64,000 bases of DNA from Gymnopus androsaceus JB14 (GCA_009733575.1 ML769427.1:62001-126000), one strand, 5' to 3'; counted from the first letter of the stretch, positions 1 to 12,261 are shown. A program made the numbers and translations. Notes: generated by a model from the sequence alone, not told the origin.

Positions 1-1
1 C

Positions 2-938
2 GTTTTGTGAGAGGAGCGACCATTTCAACGGATTAGTAGTGGTACTGCGAAGATAGTCTGCTGCAGTTGACGAATCGATACGCGACCAAACATTAATGTC
101 TGCCTTCTTTACTTTTGATACACATAGGCAGCTCCAAAGCGGAGAAAGAGTCTATCTTCCTTTCGAGCAATGCATTAAATCAAGCCCAACCAAATCCATG
201 GTCAATTTCTTGCGACATTTTTACGCATTGAACCTAGAGTCAACATTATCATCTTCAAAGACGGAATGGGCAAGCAAGATCCTGCTTATGATGACTCGAG
301 CGTAACGCCGTTCTCCTGTTCTTCCTACCAACGGTCGAAATTCGAATCCGTTCCACCCTCGACAAAATATAGCGCAAGCGCAAACGTGTAATGTGTTCTT
401 ACTCATTAGAGCTAGTACTGGTGACTTTTTCAAACGGTAACGTGGTGCCTACGTCTACCTCCTTACCTTTAGCTTCCTTCGTACTCTGCTGTCCTCAGCT
501 CTCGGTCCTCTTTCTACTCCAAGTTTTTCTTCCATTCAACTTTCCTTAAATCTTCCTCCGCATCTTCCTCCAAATCTAAAAATGCTCTTTTTGCATTCAC
601 ATGCTCTTTTTCATTAAGCGGGCGCGCGCGCGCTCCTTCTCTGCATCTGCATCTCGACCGATGACAAGAATGGAAGAGAAGAAACAGCAAGAGAAGGAGA
701 AGGAGCAGAAGTCTACTTAGGAGAACCTTAGACGGCGCTGGATAGTGGCAGCATTGGACACATCTGCAAACACAAAAGAGCTCCGCTGAGGGAAATAGAC
801 TCGATTGTAGTACGCACTTGCGTTTCCGAAGGAAGGTGCAGGGGGCCGGGAAGGTTCTGTGGGATAGGAAGACTGACGAGCGTCACTGCATGCGCATGTC
901 TACTTTTTGAATACAATAACTGCGTTCTTTCCTACTTC
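2..938. repeat. Segmental duplication R1, left copy
   Basis: This block is repeated almost base for base at 12262-13212, in the same orientation, with only scattered substitutions and small indels. Shared landmarks are 'gtgagaggagcgacca', 'cgaatcgatacgcgaccaaa', a GC-rich (gc)n stretch near 621, an 'agaagaaacagcaagagaag' tract and the end point 'ctttcctacttcatc'. The left edge coincides with the start of the window, so the true boundary may lie outside it. No convincing gene is seen inside. The short frames present are not conserved between the two copies. Confidence 0.85.
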
Positions 939-939
939 A

Positions 940-1411
940 TCCCTGATGAGAGAATGAAAATATCGAACCGCATAGCAAATTGTCGAATCTGCGGACATAG
1001 ACGTTCCCTGGTTCGTAAAATTTTATTTCGGAACAAATAACAACTCTCGTACTTGAGATAATCGCTCCCCCACTGAGCAAAGGTCTCAGCATCTTCCGTC
1101 TCAAATCCAAGAGAACCAAGGAAATGCGCCGTGCCGCCGACAGAATCACAAGCGAAGAATCCTCTAGAAATTACAAGGGTCGGATTAAAGCGCAGGACTG
1201 TCAGTGTCAAGTCGGATCGAGCGAGCGAAAAAAAAACGAAAAAGGCTTACCCATCAGAGTAAACACCAAATTTCAACCCCAGGTTATGCACGAAATCCAC
1301 CAGAGCTGGGATACCATCTGGAATGGCTGTTGTGCTCCACGTAAAGCCTCCGGTTGAATTTCTTTCAGTGCCTTGCCATCCACAGTCACTGAATATCTTT
1401 CGAGTGAGAAA
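940..1411 (-). pseudogene. GH27 alpha-galactosidase fragment (pseudogene, copy A)
   Basis: Two exons of a family 27 alpha-galactosidase are readable. One reads DCGWQGTERNSTGGFTWST and continues to [10 protein letters not shown]. After a GT-AG intron the next reads [19 protein letters not shown] and continues to WGSDYLKYESCY. Signal peptide and first exons are absent, and homology to the better copy at 10133-11021 ends abruptly near 1411. GH27 enzymes carry the catalytic nucleophile as the Asp of a KYDNC motif. Here the motif is KYESC, so the nucleophile is replaced by Glu. After it the frame runs into unrelated sequence and stops, so the C-terminal half with the acid/base Asp is missing. It is almost certainly non-functional. 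Confidence 0.8.
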
Positions 1412-1470
1412 CAGTAGGTATGATCCCGAGCAAGGGAGCTACTCACCTCAATAGGCGGATCAAAGTCAAC

Positions 1471-1625
1471 AAAATCAGTGGGAGAGACCTGGGAGTGGAT
1501 TAAAGTCAAAATCTGAGAGAGATCTGAGGAATTAAGCTCAAGAAGGAGGCATACACAGAAGAATGAAAAATCAGTGGGAGAGACCTGGGAATGGATTAAA
1601 GTCAAAAAATCTGGGAGAGACCTAG
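1471..1625. repeat. Tandem direct repeat, about 59 bp unit, two copies
   Basis: A unit beginning 'aaaatcagtgggagagacct' occurs at about 1471-1529 and again at 1566-1625, separated by about 36 bases. The motif 'gggagagacct' recurs a third time within the second unit. It abuts the truncated edge of GH27 copy A and may mark a rearrangement junction. Confidence 0.7.
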
Positions 1626-1862
1626 GAAAGAAGAATAGCGATTAGTAAAAAGTGAAGATGCAGCTCTCGTATTTTCATGTTCCAATGGCGATTCTTGGAT
1701 CCAAATTGCCCATGATTTCAGTATCATACTTTACATCGACATTGCATGATGATACATCGAATGACAGCAGGTAAGCGATAAGCATTGAAAAAGCAGTGGA
1801 CATTGAAAGATTAGCAAGAACATGAACATAGGTAGCTAAGAAAGAACATTGCGAGAATCTCC

Positions 1863-4800
1863 TTAGCCTCGGCCTCGCATCTTCTCCTCCTTTTTTCGGA
1901 GCGCTATCCCAGCCTTCTGAACGTCCTCGAGACCGAAAAATAAAAGCAGCTCCAAACAGGAAACTGATTTTGTATGTTTGATACGAAATTCGTCCACCTG
2001 CATCAGTGTCGGTATTGGTAGAATGGTATCCTTTGCTGACCAATGGCGCAGGGAAGCCAGGCGTTCCGGTGACGCATCGTAAACACCAAGGGCAGGATTA
2101 CGGCGTGCAAGTGACTCCAGGCGCCGGATTTCAGCAGTGGGATCGCGCTGGCGCAAGGCTTCCCTGTTTTGACGGGCAACAGTGTATATGGGATGAGAGT
2201 CAATATGTAGTTTGGTCGCGTCTGAATGGAGGAAGAACTCTTTGGCGGAGTAGTAATAGTCGGGGTTATGCGCTAGGACCGTGTCAACGAGTTCGGCAAA
2301 TGGATCGACGTAGTCTTCAGCAGAGCACACAATTACCCTCTCTATGACTTCATCTAGTGCACGCTCCATATCCTCCTCGTTACCTCCTTTTGCTGCTACA
2401 TCCGCAACAATACGATCCGGACCGTGGAGGGGAGGGTTGACTTTACCAATCGTCAAAGGCCTGAGTCGAGTTGGTAACCCCATCTTTGCATGCCGATGCT
2501 CCCATACTAAGATCCTCTTCTTTTCAGCCGATGTGAGTTTTAATTCGTACCCAGTGATACTGCTAATGACCGTAGCGTCAAGGGCTTGCTTAAGGTATGA
2601 AGATGGGACGGCTGCCTTCCCCGCCTGGTGGAACTGGGCGTACTGAGTAGAGGTCGCTGTTTCCAAATCGACTTTGGCGTCCTTGGCAGCGTTGGTGGTT
2701 CCGGCGAGGTAGGAAGGTTGGCATAGCTCCAACATCTTGCACTGAAGGTCCCACGATTTCTCCCGCTCTTCTGCTCCTGGACCTGGCCCAACCCTGAACT
2801 GGTCAGGACGACATCGAACATGACAAGAGATGTTGGACCATTCACGACGCTCGTGATCAAGGCGATCTTCAGGAAGAATCTGCCCTGAATCCACACGAGA
2901 ATCGATATCCTCCTTGATCACATCATGCAACGCTTTGAACGCGTTACCAATGGTATTGGTGTGATGCCGAATGGGTGAGCAGTCGCCGCGTTCTGCCAAA
3001 AGTGCTGAATGCTCGATAACGCCAAGCCATGCCCAATCCCCGGAAATAAAGTGCGTGACGAAGTTCGGTTTGTCGGTCATGAAATCGGTCATTTGCCTAC
3101 CATGAAGGAGACGATAGAGATCCCCGATGGCGTGATACTCAAGATTTGAGTTCTGCCCGATGTTTTGATAGGCATGTTTCTCCTGCAGCGCTAGTACAGC
3201 AAATTCTTCAAATTTTTTGAGAAACGAAAGCTTGTTAGGAGCAGGGAAACAACAACGGAATATTCTAGCGCATGAATGGCGCTCGCCCTCGTCAGAGTCG
3301 CTACGACTTTGTTGTGCGTCATCGCAGAGGAACGAGGATTCGGGAAGCAAGAGATTTTGCTTCCAATCACCCAGGAGCGAGATGTAGAACATATGTGAAG
3401 CTGAAAACTTTGTCGTGGTCCTGCGTCCACACATAGCACAATTAGCTGGAGGTGGCTTTGGACCCCGGTACATCCTAGCGAAAAGATAGCGCTGGAACCG
3501 TAGCGGCGGTTTGTACTTGACACCAACGTCGGATTTGATTAGGCCTCCCTGTTGAAGAAGCATCCGCAAAGGCCAGCCTGCCGAGTCAGGGATTGGGAGA
3601 TAAGGCTCATACTAAGTACGATAGATGTTGGATCAAGTCAAATCCAATACGAGTAGATGAGGTCGTACCGTCAGATCCTGCAACCGCGCCCATTCTCGTA
3701 ATGCCATTTCCTTCAGCCAATGCCCCTTGATATCTTGCTCGATCCATTCGGTTATGGCCTTGACCCATTTGTCGAGCCATGCCTGGACTTTCGGAGGCAG
3801 TTTCTTCCACTCTGCACCCTCCCTCGGAGTCGTCGACGATTGCCAGCCAGCCTCTTCCTACGTGGAAATTCATTTTTGGTCAGTGTATCACCTGCTAGAG
3901 AAGTAGATAGATTTACTAAGGCTGCGGATATTCGTCTAAAAACTTTTAAAAGCCCCGAGTCAGTAACATCATGTACCTAAGTTCATCTTGTCAAATTATG
4001 CATGTTGTAGGTTGACGTGTTTTCTCACCTGCTCCTCATCATCACCTTCGTCATCTTCATAGTATGGTTCGTCATCATCGCCTTCGACAGGTTCGACGTC
4101 CTCCTCCACTCCATCTTGCGTGTCCTTGATTCCGGCGGCTCTAAGTGACTGGAAGCGACAACGGCGGCAGCACTAAATAGGCGGATTCAACAAAGAATGG
4201 AACCATATGAGCATATCGGAATAGTACCTTGGTTTGGCCGTCGTTTGGATAGATTTTATCCACTATGGCGAGCCCAGAGCACACAGGACAGACTTCCCGC
4301 TCAATTTCGCTATCCCCACAAGCGTTGCATATCTGGCGCGCGCAATAAACATGAATAAAAATAGTTAAAAGTGAATGTTGATAATTACTAATAATCCAGT
4401 TTTTCCATCTTTTTCGAAGTCATGTTTGCTGCGGCGACAAAGATAGTTAGTCCTTTGACAGATAGGACACGGTTTTGTAAACTCCTTCTGGCGGCACGTC
4501 GGACAAATCTATGAGAGGAGTTGAAACCGCGATTATAATAAGGCAAACATGTCATCACTTACATTGAGGCCCTTCTGAGTCTCTTCGTCAAATATTTCGA
4601 TGCTGTTGTAGATTAATGGAACAGGAGGGACTCCTGGTGGACAGCTAGGACAATTGGCGGTTTTTTCGCGGTAGTAACAAGAGTTGCATATCTAGCAGGG
4701 CGTGTAAGCATCAATTTTCAAAAATAAATGTCGGCACTAACGTATTTTCCAGGCGTACCGTCACTTTTCTTGGTTCGCCGTTGCCAATATCCTGGTTTTT

Positions 4801-5604
4801 TGCAGGTTGGATTTCCACATTCTATCGCATCTTTTTCTCTATCCGAACACGTCTGGCATATCTAGACACACGGTAAGTATTGAATGTGAGGCGCTTGATG
4901 TACTACTCACAGCGGCGCGTTTATTATCTTGGTCGAAGACGATGTTACTCCTGGATGAAAGCCATTTCATGTTGTGACAGGAGTTACAACGGCTTTTTTT
5001 AATTTCATAATTGCAACGAGTGCAGAGCTAAGCAGAATAATAAGTAAGCATCGATACTGGTATATGTTATTTACTCACTTTTATCTCCAAATTTTTTGGA
5101 ACCAAAGGTCGAACGTCCCCACAACGAAAACACATCCCAATGTCTTCTTTTACCTGACAACTGCGACAAGCCTATCAGACAATGTTATGAGTATTAGCTG
5201 CATCGTGGTGCCAGTGGTCAATCACTCTTTTCGCTTTTCCGCTGTTCCAAAAAAAGATCGAGCTGAGAAGTACAACGTTTCCAACTTTGGCCGTCTTGCA
5301 GCTTGGACAGATGGTGTCGTTGTTTTCTGCCTAAATTTAAGACGCCGGTAAGTTCAAGTTCGACTCCGAGTCGCGGATATGCATGGACTCACCGCCTCCT
5401 TCTCTGAATCTTCTTCTTCTTTTTCCTGTTGAACTCTGGGCTCAGGAGTATTGAGCTTATCTGCCTTGTCGCATGTCTGTGTCATACTTAACAAGATAGG
5501 AAAGCTCAGAAGAATCCACTCACATCAAGCCACTTATTGAGATCAGCGATCGATGAACCTTGGAGGTGGGCAAAAGTTATTGGTGTATTCTTTTTCTTGC
5601 ACAT
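1863..5604 (-). CDS. Large Cys-rich multi-zinc-ribbon protein, function unknown
   Basis: The model starts at MCKKKNTPITF and has about eleven exons. Seven or more short exons each encode paired CxxC knuckles, such as CPSCK, CRSCQ..CFRCG, CTRCN..CNSCH, CQTC..CGNPTCKK, CPTCR..CPICQ, CNACG..CPVC and CCRCR. They are separated by introns of about 50 bases with good branch points, for example ctaatac. A very acidic stretch (about 4035-4110) follows, then a W-rich segment, then a long terminal exon (1863 to about 3608) of about 580 residues with one more CxxC pair (CAMCGRR). The repeated pairs look like tandem zinc ribbons that could bind nucleic acid or protein. I recognise no named family for the C-terminal region. 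No transposase or nuclease motif is evident. The reading frame is open throughout, so the gene looks intact. Confidence 0.75.
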
Positions 5605-5974
5605 ATCTGATATGCGACGATGCCTTGCAAAAAAAAAGGAGCAAAGGAAGGAGAAAAAACGACCGAGTCACGTTTAGGATTGAAAGGAAGCCCGGCGATT
5701 GCCATCAATACTGACGCGGACGACTGGGAGGCGAATTAGCTTGCAAGCGAGTCCGGTCAATTGCAACGGAACTTCATAGAGCGATAGAGCTGCCCCATAA
5801 CTGATAATGAATTTCTGGTAGGTCACTCATCTAGAAATCGGCAGCCGATTGTAAAAACAGACAATTCATTATTCGACTTGCGGTCGTTCATTTCTTGTAT
5901 CTAATCATACTAATTTATGCTAATGCCTAATACCGATGCAGTAATAAAATACAACATGTATAATCGTTCTTTCC
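5605..5974. other. Intergenic region between two minus-strand genes
   Basis: It contains the presumed promoter of the Cys-rich gene (right of 5604) and the 3' flank of the next gene, which is AT-rich near 5930. No gene is recognised. Confidence 0.5.
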
Positions 5975-7830
5975 TCATAATGATACATCCATTGGAAAGC
6001 AGAGAGAAGGAGCGGAGAAAAATCCTGAGCGTTTCAAAGAGTCAAATCTCTCGACCATAATAGGAGAAAGAGAAATAGGAGAGCCGAGCCCATCCTGCGA
6101 AGCTTGGGAAGAGGGAACAATGATTTCCTGTGCACGAGGAGAAGGAGCGACAGATAAAGCAGGGCCAAGGGTATCAGGCTGCAGGGCTTGGTAAGGGGGA
6201 ACGACGAGAGAGATAGCGGGCCCGAGGATGACAGGCATGAGTGGACTGGCATCGAGGACGTTCTCTACTTCCACCGTCTGTTCTGGTTTAATGGTATCTG
6301 AAGGGGAAGGTTGGGGTATCTTTGCTGGGGTATGGGTAGTATTGGTATCACTTCTTTGGGAAGTAGCTTCCTGCTGTGTCGTAGCCTTGAAATTTGAGCG
6401 TGCCATCTTTGTGAAAATATCAGCTTGTGTAGACAGTTGGCTCAAGCAACATACCGTGGGTTTAACGCCAAGATCTTTGATCTGCTTAGCCTTCGCTGTC
6501 GAAACCGCCTCGAGCCGCTGTTGCTTCGCCGGTCGACTCGTTTTCGATTCCAACAGAGCTTCGGGTGCTTTGCGCTTTTCCACCGTCTTTGGCGCTGGCT
6601 TAGACTTGGCCTTCTCGTCCTCCTTTGGCGCTTGTGTCGACTTGGACTTCCTGGGTGGAGGTTTATACGTATACACCAGAGCCTACAAAGCATAAGCCCA
6701 TCGCTGAATGACTTGGAGATACGACTCACAATTCCCTTGTCTTCCAAACGCTTGTAAAGGATTCGGTTGGGTTTCACAGTTTCGCCAAACAAGTCGGTGT
6801 ACTTGGCAATCTTCTTCAAGCTCATCGCTTTGTTGAAATCGCGAATCTGCTCTAGAAGGGTGATCAACGATTCAAGAATTTCGGGATCTGCAAAGGATGA
6901 GCTCGACTGATACCGCAAATGAGAAAGGAGGATCACCTTTCGCGCGCAACATCGCTTCAGCAAGGCGTTTGCTGTGGCGCAAGATCAGCGAAAACTGGGA
7001 GGGTAGCAAGTGAAAGACATACGGCCCCAGTAGGTTCACATTACATGCTAACTGATACCTAGCTCCACGATCCAGAGCTAGTTTTCTCAAAAGCAACACG
7101 ACCTGAGAAATTTCACGTATTAGGATGGAAGATTGGTGGACTAGCAAGCTACTCACCTTCAGTTCTACATCCTTATCAGCTTTTTCGAGCTTTGGTTCTG
7201 GCGGATCGGATACTGGCAGATATTTAAAGCATAATGCTGGGCACGCATATCTACACAGTCCGATGGCAGTGGATTCTGAGATCCAAGAATAAGAGACGCG
7301 TCAAACGCGAAAAATCCGCGCGCACCGAAGTCAGAACAGTTGTTAATATATTCCTACTTGTAATTAGTGAGATTGCAAAGCCATAAAAAACAAAAAAGCG
7401 CACCAAAAAACCCGAAATTAAAGAAACCTCCAACTCTTTCCACTGAGCAGCCAGAGTATCGTTATGAGCCATCTGCGCGAAGGCTTGACGTCCGTGAATA
7501 GCGCATATAATGCAGAAAAGCAGGTTCAAAAACTCGGTTCGACCGTGTTCGTTTATCAGATTGAGAAATCGAGTTTGCCGAAATAGACGCGATAGCGTCT
7601 TGAAGCCCAGAGTGGATGGTGCAGGCGTAGCCTTGAAAGCTGAGTAAATAAATGGACAGTGCACGAAGATCATTTCTTACCATTAAAGTTGACAATAGCA
7701 TACTCAGCATAAGCTTCACGCCTTCTTTCTCGGGAGTCGAATTGCTAGAGAGCACAGATAAAAGGGTATCGATCGAATTTTGGACCTTACCCCATGGGCC
7801 TTTGGGGATTACAATGACTTTCGGTGGCAT
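5975..7830 (-). CDS. Unknown protein with helical N-half and Ser/Pro/Lys-rich C-half
   Basis: A spliced model runs from MPPKVIVIPKGPWGK through about eight exons. The junctions were checked by reading: STLM|ATPAP, WKELE|EYINN, DVELK|VVLLL, AMLRAK|DPEILE and KPT|MARSNF. The first about 330 residues are predicted helical, with Leu-rich runs (LLSVLSS, LLFCIICAIHG, ILESLITLLEQI). The rest is basic, then Ser/Pro/Thr-rich (KPPPRKSKSTQ, SPLMPVILGP) as in nuclear scaffold or chromatin proteins. An upstream in-frame extension (MMSLYFLTSS..FFFILLDASNA) would read as a signal peptide. I favour the internal MPPK start because the product looks nuclear, but the longer start cannot be excluded. No family is recognised. 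Confidence 0.65.
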
Positions 7831-7978
7831 ATGCGCGTTCGACGCGTCCAAAAGAATGAAGAAAAAAAGGTAGGAAGATGTGAGAAAGTACAGTGACATC
7901 ATTTTTTGCAAGCATATCGGACCTGCCCTCAACTGTACAAAATTGATTTCATTTGTCTGCCGACAACAACCATGAAAT

Positions 7979-8899
7979 TTACTCTTCAGATCGAACAAGA
8001 CTCGTATGAATTGGTATTGAGATCTGAATAGTAATCAACATCCAATCTCCTTCTGATTCATATATATACCATCTGAATCGCCCGGTGTCCTCGTCTGGAC
8101 TGAAGAGAACACGACGATCAGCAGTAGCGGCCGCTTTCTCTCTGATGCATGCAAGTGGGGGAAGCAGGAGTGTAATAGATGTGACTTTAGCTGGGTGAAG
8201 CTGCTCGCTTTCTGATGACAGGTTCGTCGTCAGTGTTGAAAAGAAAGAGGAGACGAAGCGTGCAGTGGACCACGCATCGGTGCTGGTACCGACTGTGTCA
8301 TGAAGGAGAGGGGGGAGAGGTATGAATTCAATGAGGTTGTATTTTGAGAGATCGACCGAGGCTCAAACGTCTCGGGAAAAAGAGGCGTATGACCCATTGA
8401 CGATGGGCAGGATGTGTCGCAGCGATGGTGTCGTTGCACGAACTATGGATCGGGTTCGGAGATGGCGGAAGGCGGGTATCGTTTAGCTTCAACGAAGAGT
8501 TGAATGAGGGTTGCCTCGACTGTCTATAAGATGGGGAGGTATGTAAGAAGAAGGGAAAGATAAACCAGAACATAAGGCGTATCGACTCACGAGCTGAATC
8601 ACCCATCTCTCCAGATGCTGCAATAGCGCAGTCCTGACGCTGCATACCGACAGGACCATGCGCAACACCGGGGTCGTTGGATTCGTAAAATCTCCATGGC
8701 TATAATCCGACAAAATTGCATCAGCGACAGTCTGAAAAATTGGAATTAAAAAAATTACACTACATCCCCATCTTCACCGTTTTTGTATTTTTATTTGCCC
8801 AAAACCGCTCCCATATCCTTCTGCGAGACTGATAATGGAATCCTCCTGCACATACTTTTCCTCTCCCACGCCGCCAACTTTGTCTTCGTAGTGAGCCAT
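7979..8899 (-). CDS. Putative conserved gene, exon structure unresolved
   Basis: Three open segments chain through plausible introns. The first reads MAHYEDKVGGVGEEKYVQED, the second TVADAILSDYSHGDFTNPTT and on to HLERWVIQL, and the last starts SVDLSKYNLIEFIPL and ends HTSLVRSEE at a stop. The junctions around 8480-8710 are clear (gtgagtcgat...cttatag). The segment between about 8380 and 8490 (TVEATLIQLFVEAKRYPPSA) meets a stop that I could not splice around. It may therefore be a damaged gene or one with an unseen small exon. The composition looks like genuine protein sequence rather than chance frames. No family is recognised, and the 5' end is uncertain. Confidence 0.4.
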
Positions 8900-9085
8900 A
8901 GGAATGTCCTCGGAGTCGGAGGGTGCAGCAGCCTCATGACATTCACGAGAAACTTGATGCAGTAGAGAGGAATGAACTAGACAATTTTCTTAATGAAGAA
9001 GGATTAGCTGTTGAATGCATTGCAACCGCTGAAACATACCCAGACCCAGAGAATTCCAATCAATCTTCCGCCGGCACCTTACATT

Positions 9086-9835
9086 TCGGTGAATCCAAAG
9101 GCGGCAATGATCGAAGAAATAAGCTCACCAATACCCATGAGATTGAGAGGTAAGAGGGTCGCTCCATGAAGAATCCATGCGAACGGGTGACGAAGATCAA
9201 AGCTGCAAGATGATAGCCATCTAGAGGTGGACAATAGGGCGGGATTGTTCGCCGTTGGCCTGGACTGGACTAGTGAGCCAAGAGAAATTGAACTTGTCCT
9301 GGAAGAAGGTCGTCTCCATAATTATAACAAGAACAACACTAGAAGAATGTTTACTTATGAGAACCAAATTGAAACGCAGAAAAAAAGGAGAGCTCGGGTC
9401 GACGAAGTCAGGTAGAGACCACATGCAACAGCGTAGGCAAAGACAAGTCCCAACTAATCGGCGTATTCGTAGGCAAGCCACGGTCAACAGACAAGGTTAT
9501 GATGACATTGATAGTACCATCGTTAAGGGGAGGGAGGGAGGGAGGTCGAATTGGCGAACCATGCAAGAATAGCGAGGCAAACGAAGATACGAATGCGCAG
9601 TTCCTCATACGTTGGAAGATGATACAGCATCCACGGATGGTCGAAAGACTGAAAATTGTCAGCGGCATAGAAGAGATTAGGCAGACCAGTCTTGCTCCAC
9701 ACCAGCCTTGCTCCATAATGTATTGGTCGTCGCCCTTAATCGAGACAAGTCCAACGCAGCGAGCAGGAAGGTGGGAGTCTCGCGAAAGAACCCAGCTTGC
9801 GCGCCTAAGGTGATATACATCGGATCAAATTTAGC
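9086..9835 (-). pseudogene. Putative multi-span membrane protein remnant
   Basis: Read on the minus strand, several hydrophobic segments in different frames follow each other: MYITLGAQAGFFRETPTFLL, then LPTYEELRIRIFVCLAILAW, then LGLVFAYAVACGLYLTSSTR with a following LLFFCVSIW, and finally HPFAWILHGATLLPLNLMGI, which ends FGFTEM-stop. Spacing is compatible with short introns, but I could not find a fully open spliced model or a start. It may be a decayed membrane-protein gene. No family is recognised. Confidence 0.3.
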
Positions 9836-10132
9836 GGAGAGCAATTATTCCGCCTTCCTTCCTGCCATCCGAGACGGATGAATGATTCCAGTCATCCATG
9901 GTCATCCATGAACCGCCCCATGACCACCGAACTTCTCAAATCCCAACTATGATTTATGAAAGCGAAGGAACTACTGATATTGGCTGGAGCGGACAGTTAT
10001 TCTTGATGCCTCTTCAGGACTCGGATGTTTCGCTCACCCAAATCAATTCCCCGCATGCCCTGACCTCAATCTTGGTTGATGGGATACATACTACTCTATC
10101 ACGCGCCCTTCCTATGGCCGTGACACCTCAAG

Positions 10133-11021
10133 TTATGTAACTTTTGTTGTTGAGTAGCGAGCGAGCTCAGTCGATCCAACCTCATCAGAGGAGGGAATCG
10201 AGCAGTGAGACGAACCGAGGCAAGAACGCTTAATTGGAAAATTGTGAGGTATAGGTGGCATGCGGAGCGACCGGACAACCAAATTCCTAACAATTTCCCC
10301 ACCGAACTCTAAACAAAAAGGGCTGTAGCAGTTATCGTATTTTAGCAGGTCCGCTCCCCACTCAGCAAAGGTCTCAGCATCTTCCGTCTCAAATCCAAGA
10401 GAACCTAGGAAATGTGCCGTGCCGCCGACAGAATCACAAGCGAAGAATCCTCTAGAAATAACAAGGGTCGGATTATAGCGCAGGACTGTCAGTGTCAAGT
10501 CGGATCGAGCGAGCGAAAAAAAAAAATGAAGAAGGCTTACCCATCAGAGTAAACACCAAATTTCAACCCCAGGTTATGCACGAAATCCACCAGAGCTGGG
10601 ATGCCATCTGGAATGGCTGTTGTACTCCACGTAAAGCCTCCGGTTGAATTTCTTTCAGTGCCTTGCCATCCACAGTCACTGAATATCTTTCGAGTGAGAA
10701 AATGTGAACTGGAGCTGAAGCAGTGAACACAAACAGATTGAAATAATTGTAGCCTAGCGTATCGAGTCCCAGACTAACCAAGGCTTGGGCTTGGGTGTGG
10801 TACAGTGATTGGACAGTGGTGCATCTAAATTTACCGACCAAAATGAGTATTGCTCGGAGAACCTAGTGAATTGCGTACGAGAAGGCATTGTAAGGGTTCC
10901 ATCCCATGGCTGGCGTAACGGCAAGCCCATTATCCAGGGCTAAGCAGCTCTTTGGGCTACCTACAAAAAGCACCGCGAGAAGGAGGAAGCGAGGGACCGG
11001 TCCTTTCCACAACCAAGTCAT
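10133..11021 (-). pseudogene. GH27 alpha-galactosidase, 3'-truncated (copy B)
   Basis: The gene starts at MTWLWKGPVPRFLLLLAVLF, a clear signal peptide ending near SCLA. It continues LDNGLAVTPAMGWNPYNAFS, then through introns to [39 protein letters not shown] and [19 protein letters not shown]. These are the conserved N-terminal blocks of secreted alpha-galactosidases, which hydrolyse terminal alpha-1,6-galactose from plant oligosaccharides and galactomannan. The KYDNC nucleophile Asp is present. The next residues ([12 protein letters not shown] and on to a stop at 10133) match nothing in GH27. About 280 residues, including the acid/base Asp and the C-terminal beta domain, are therefore missing. 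A remote downstream exon cannot be excluded, but I found none on this strand down to 9 kb. Confidence 0.75.
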
Positions 11022-12261
11022 ATCGGATGAGCAAAGAGAATAGAAGAGAATCGAATAATCTGTGGGCAGAACATGTCTTATAGAGCAAAATATCCTTCCT
11101 TGACGGGCCGCATCATCCTTGGTCCATCGATCCTCTGACTCGAAGAATCACCATCTTCCTTGGAAGTTGAAGTCATATGAGCATCGTTTGAACCAACCGG
11201 ATTATCTTTCACTGTCTTTCACCGACTTGGATGAAAATAGACAGCAATATCCAGGATGAACTTGAAAAAATGCTTCTTGCCCCTCCTTGCTTCACGTCTG
11301 GTGATTGAAGATTCCAAGGCTGGTACTATTGCAGCTCGGCAAGCTACCCGGATAGTTTGCACGTGTCCGTGTAAGCTGGCGCTTATTGTGCGCTTATCAC
11401 TTCATCTTCGGCCGCGGCCCGCCAGAACACTTTTCAGTCTTTTCTATCGATCCCAAGTTCCAACGACGAATCAGGATTCAGCACTACCTTCAAATCGGGC
11501 CCGAATGTCTTCCATCGAAAGGCTACGGCTGGGCTAAGCGCGAAAGATCCAAGGACCTTTACACCATTGAGTGAAAGCGGCACGCACTCGAGTATCTGGC
11601 TAGTTCGGGACGACCTTTCTTTCTTTCCAGCCTCTTTCTCCTCGTTCCGTCCGATTATCATCCAGTCTCATTGTGCCAGGTTAATATGAGCCATTGTTGA
11701 TGGAGATCATCTCTGCGACGGCGTTCTGTACGACTTTAATGACAAACGCCCATTTTTTCTCCCTCTTGCCGAACACCCTACACGTCAAAATTCACACTAG
11801 GGTGCTTGCCACATGCTCTGGCACCGGCGTTCAGCACTTGGACAATGCTGTATAATAAATCTTCCTTCCCTGCTCCCTTCCTCGTCTCGAGCTCACCACG
11901 CAGGACATTCAGCAATTTCTTTCGAAACCTTCACGTCGTAATAAATCAGAATGGTCGTTCAATCTGCAGTTTCCTAGCAGTATTGTCAAGGATTTCAATG
12001 GAAGAGGCTTTCGATGCTACGTCTGTCCTTGTTGGTTTTAGGATGTGGTACTGAGATTCTGTGCCAATGGCAAATCTTTAGCTCAACCATCCTGTCTTCC
12101 ACATTGTGCCGTATCAAGTTTGGATGCAAGGCAGATGGGACACGTCGGAAGATATATTCCTGTTGGTGTCTTCTTCCTCAGTGTGCCTCTGCTAATTCTA
12201 ATGTAATACCAGTTGTGTGAGCTCGTCACTGGGCTCAGAGATTGTGAATATGTTCTATGTG
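11022..12261. other. Intergenic region between GH27 copy B and repeat R1'
   Basis: The promoter of the GH27 fragment should lie at the left end. A plus-strand frame at about 11395-11690 (about 95 codons, from TSSSAAARQNTFQSF to IIIQSHCARLI) is open, but it has no start and no recognisable family. Nothing else is assigned. Confidence 0.4.

Noticed and set aside
5975..6757. Plus-strand frames of 110-155 codons over the serine-rich gene
   Set aside because: They are mirror frames of the low-complexity coding exon on the minus strand.
9227..9813. Plus-strand frames of 62-105 codons
   Set aside because: They are antisense to hydrophobic minus-strand segments that read more like protein. They look like shadows.
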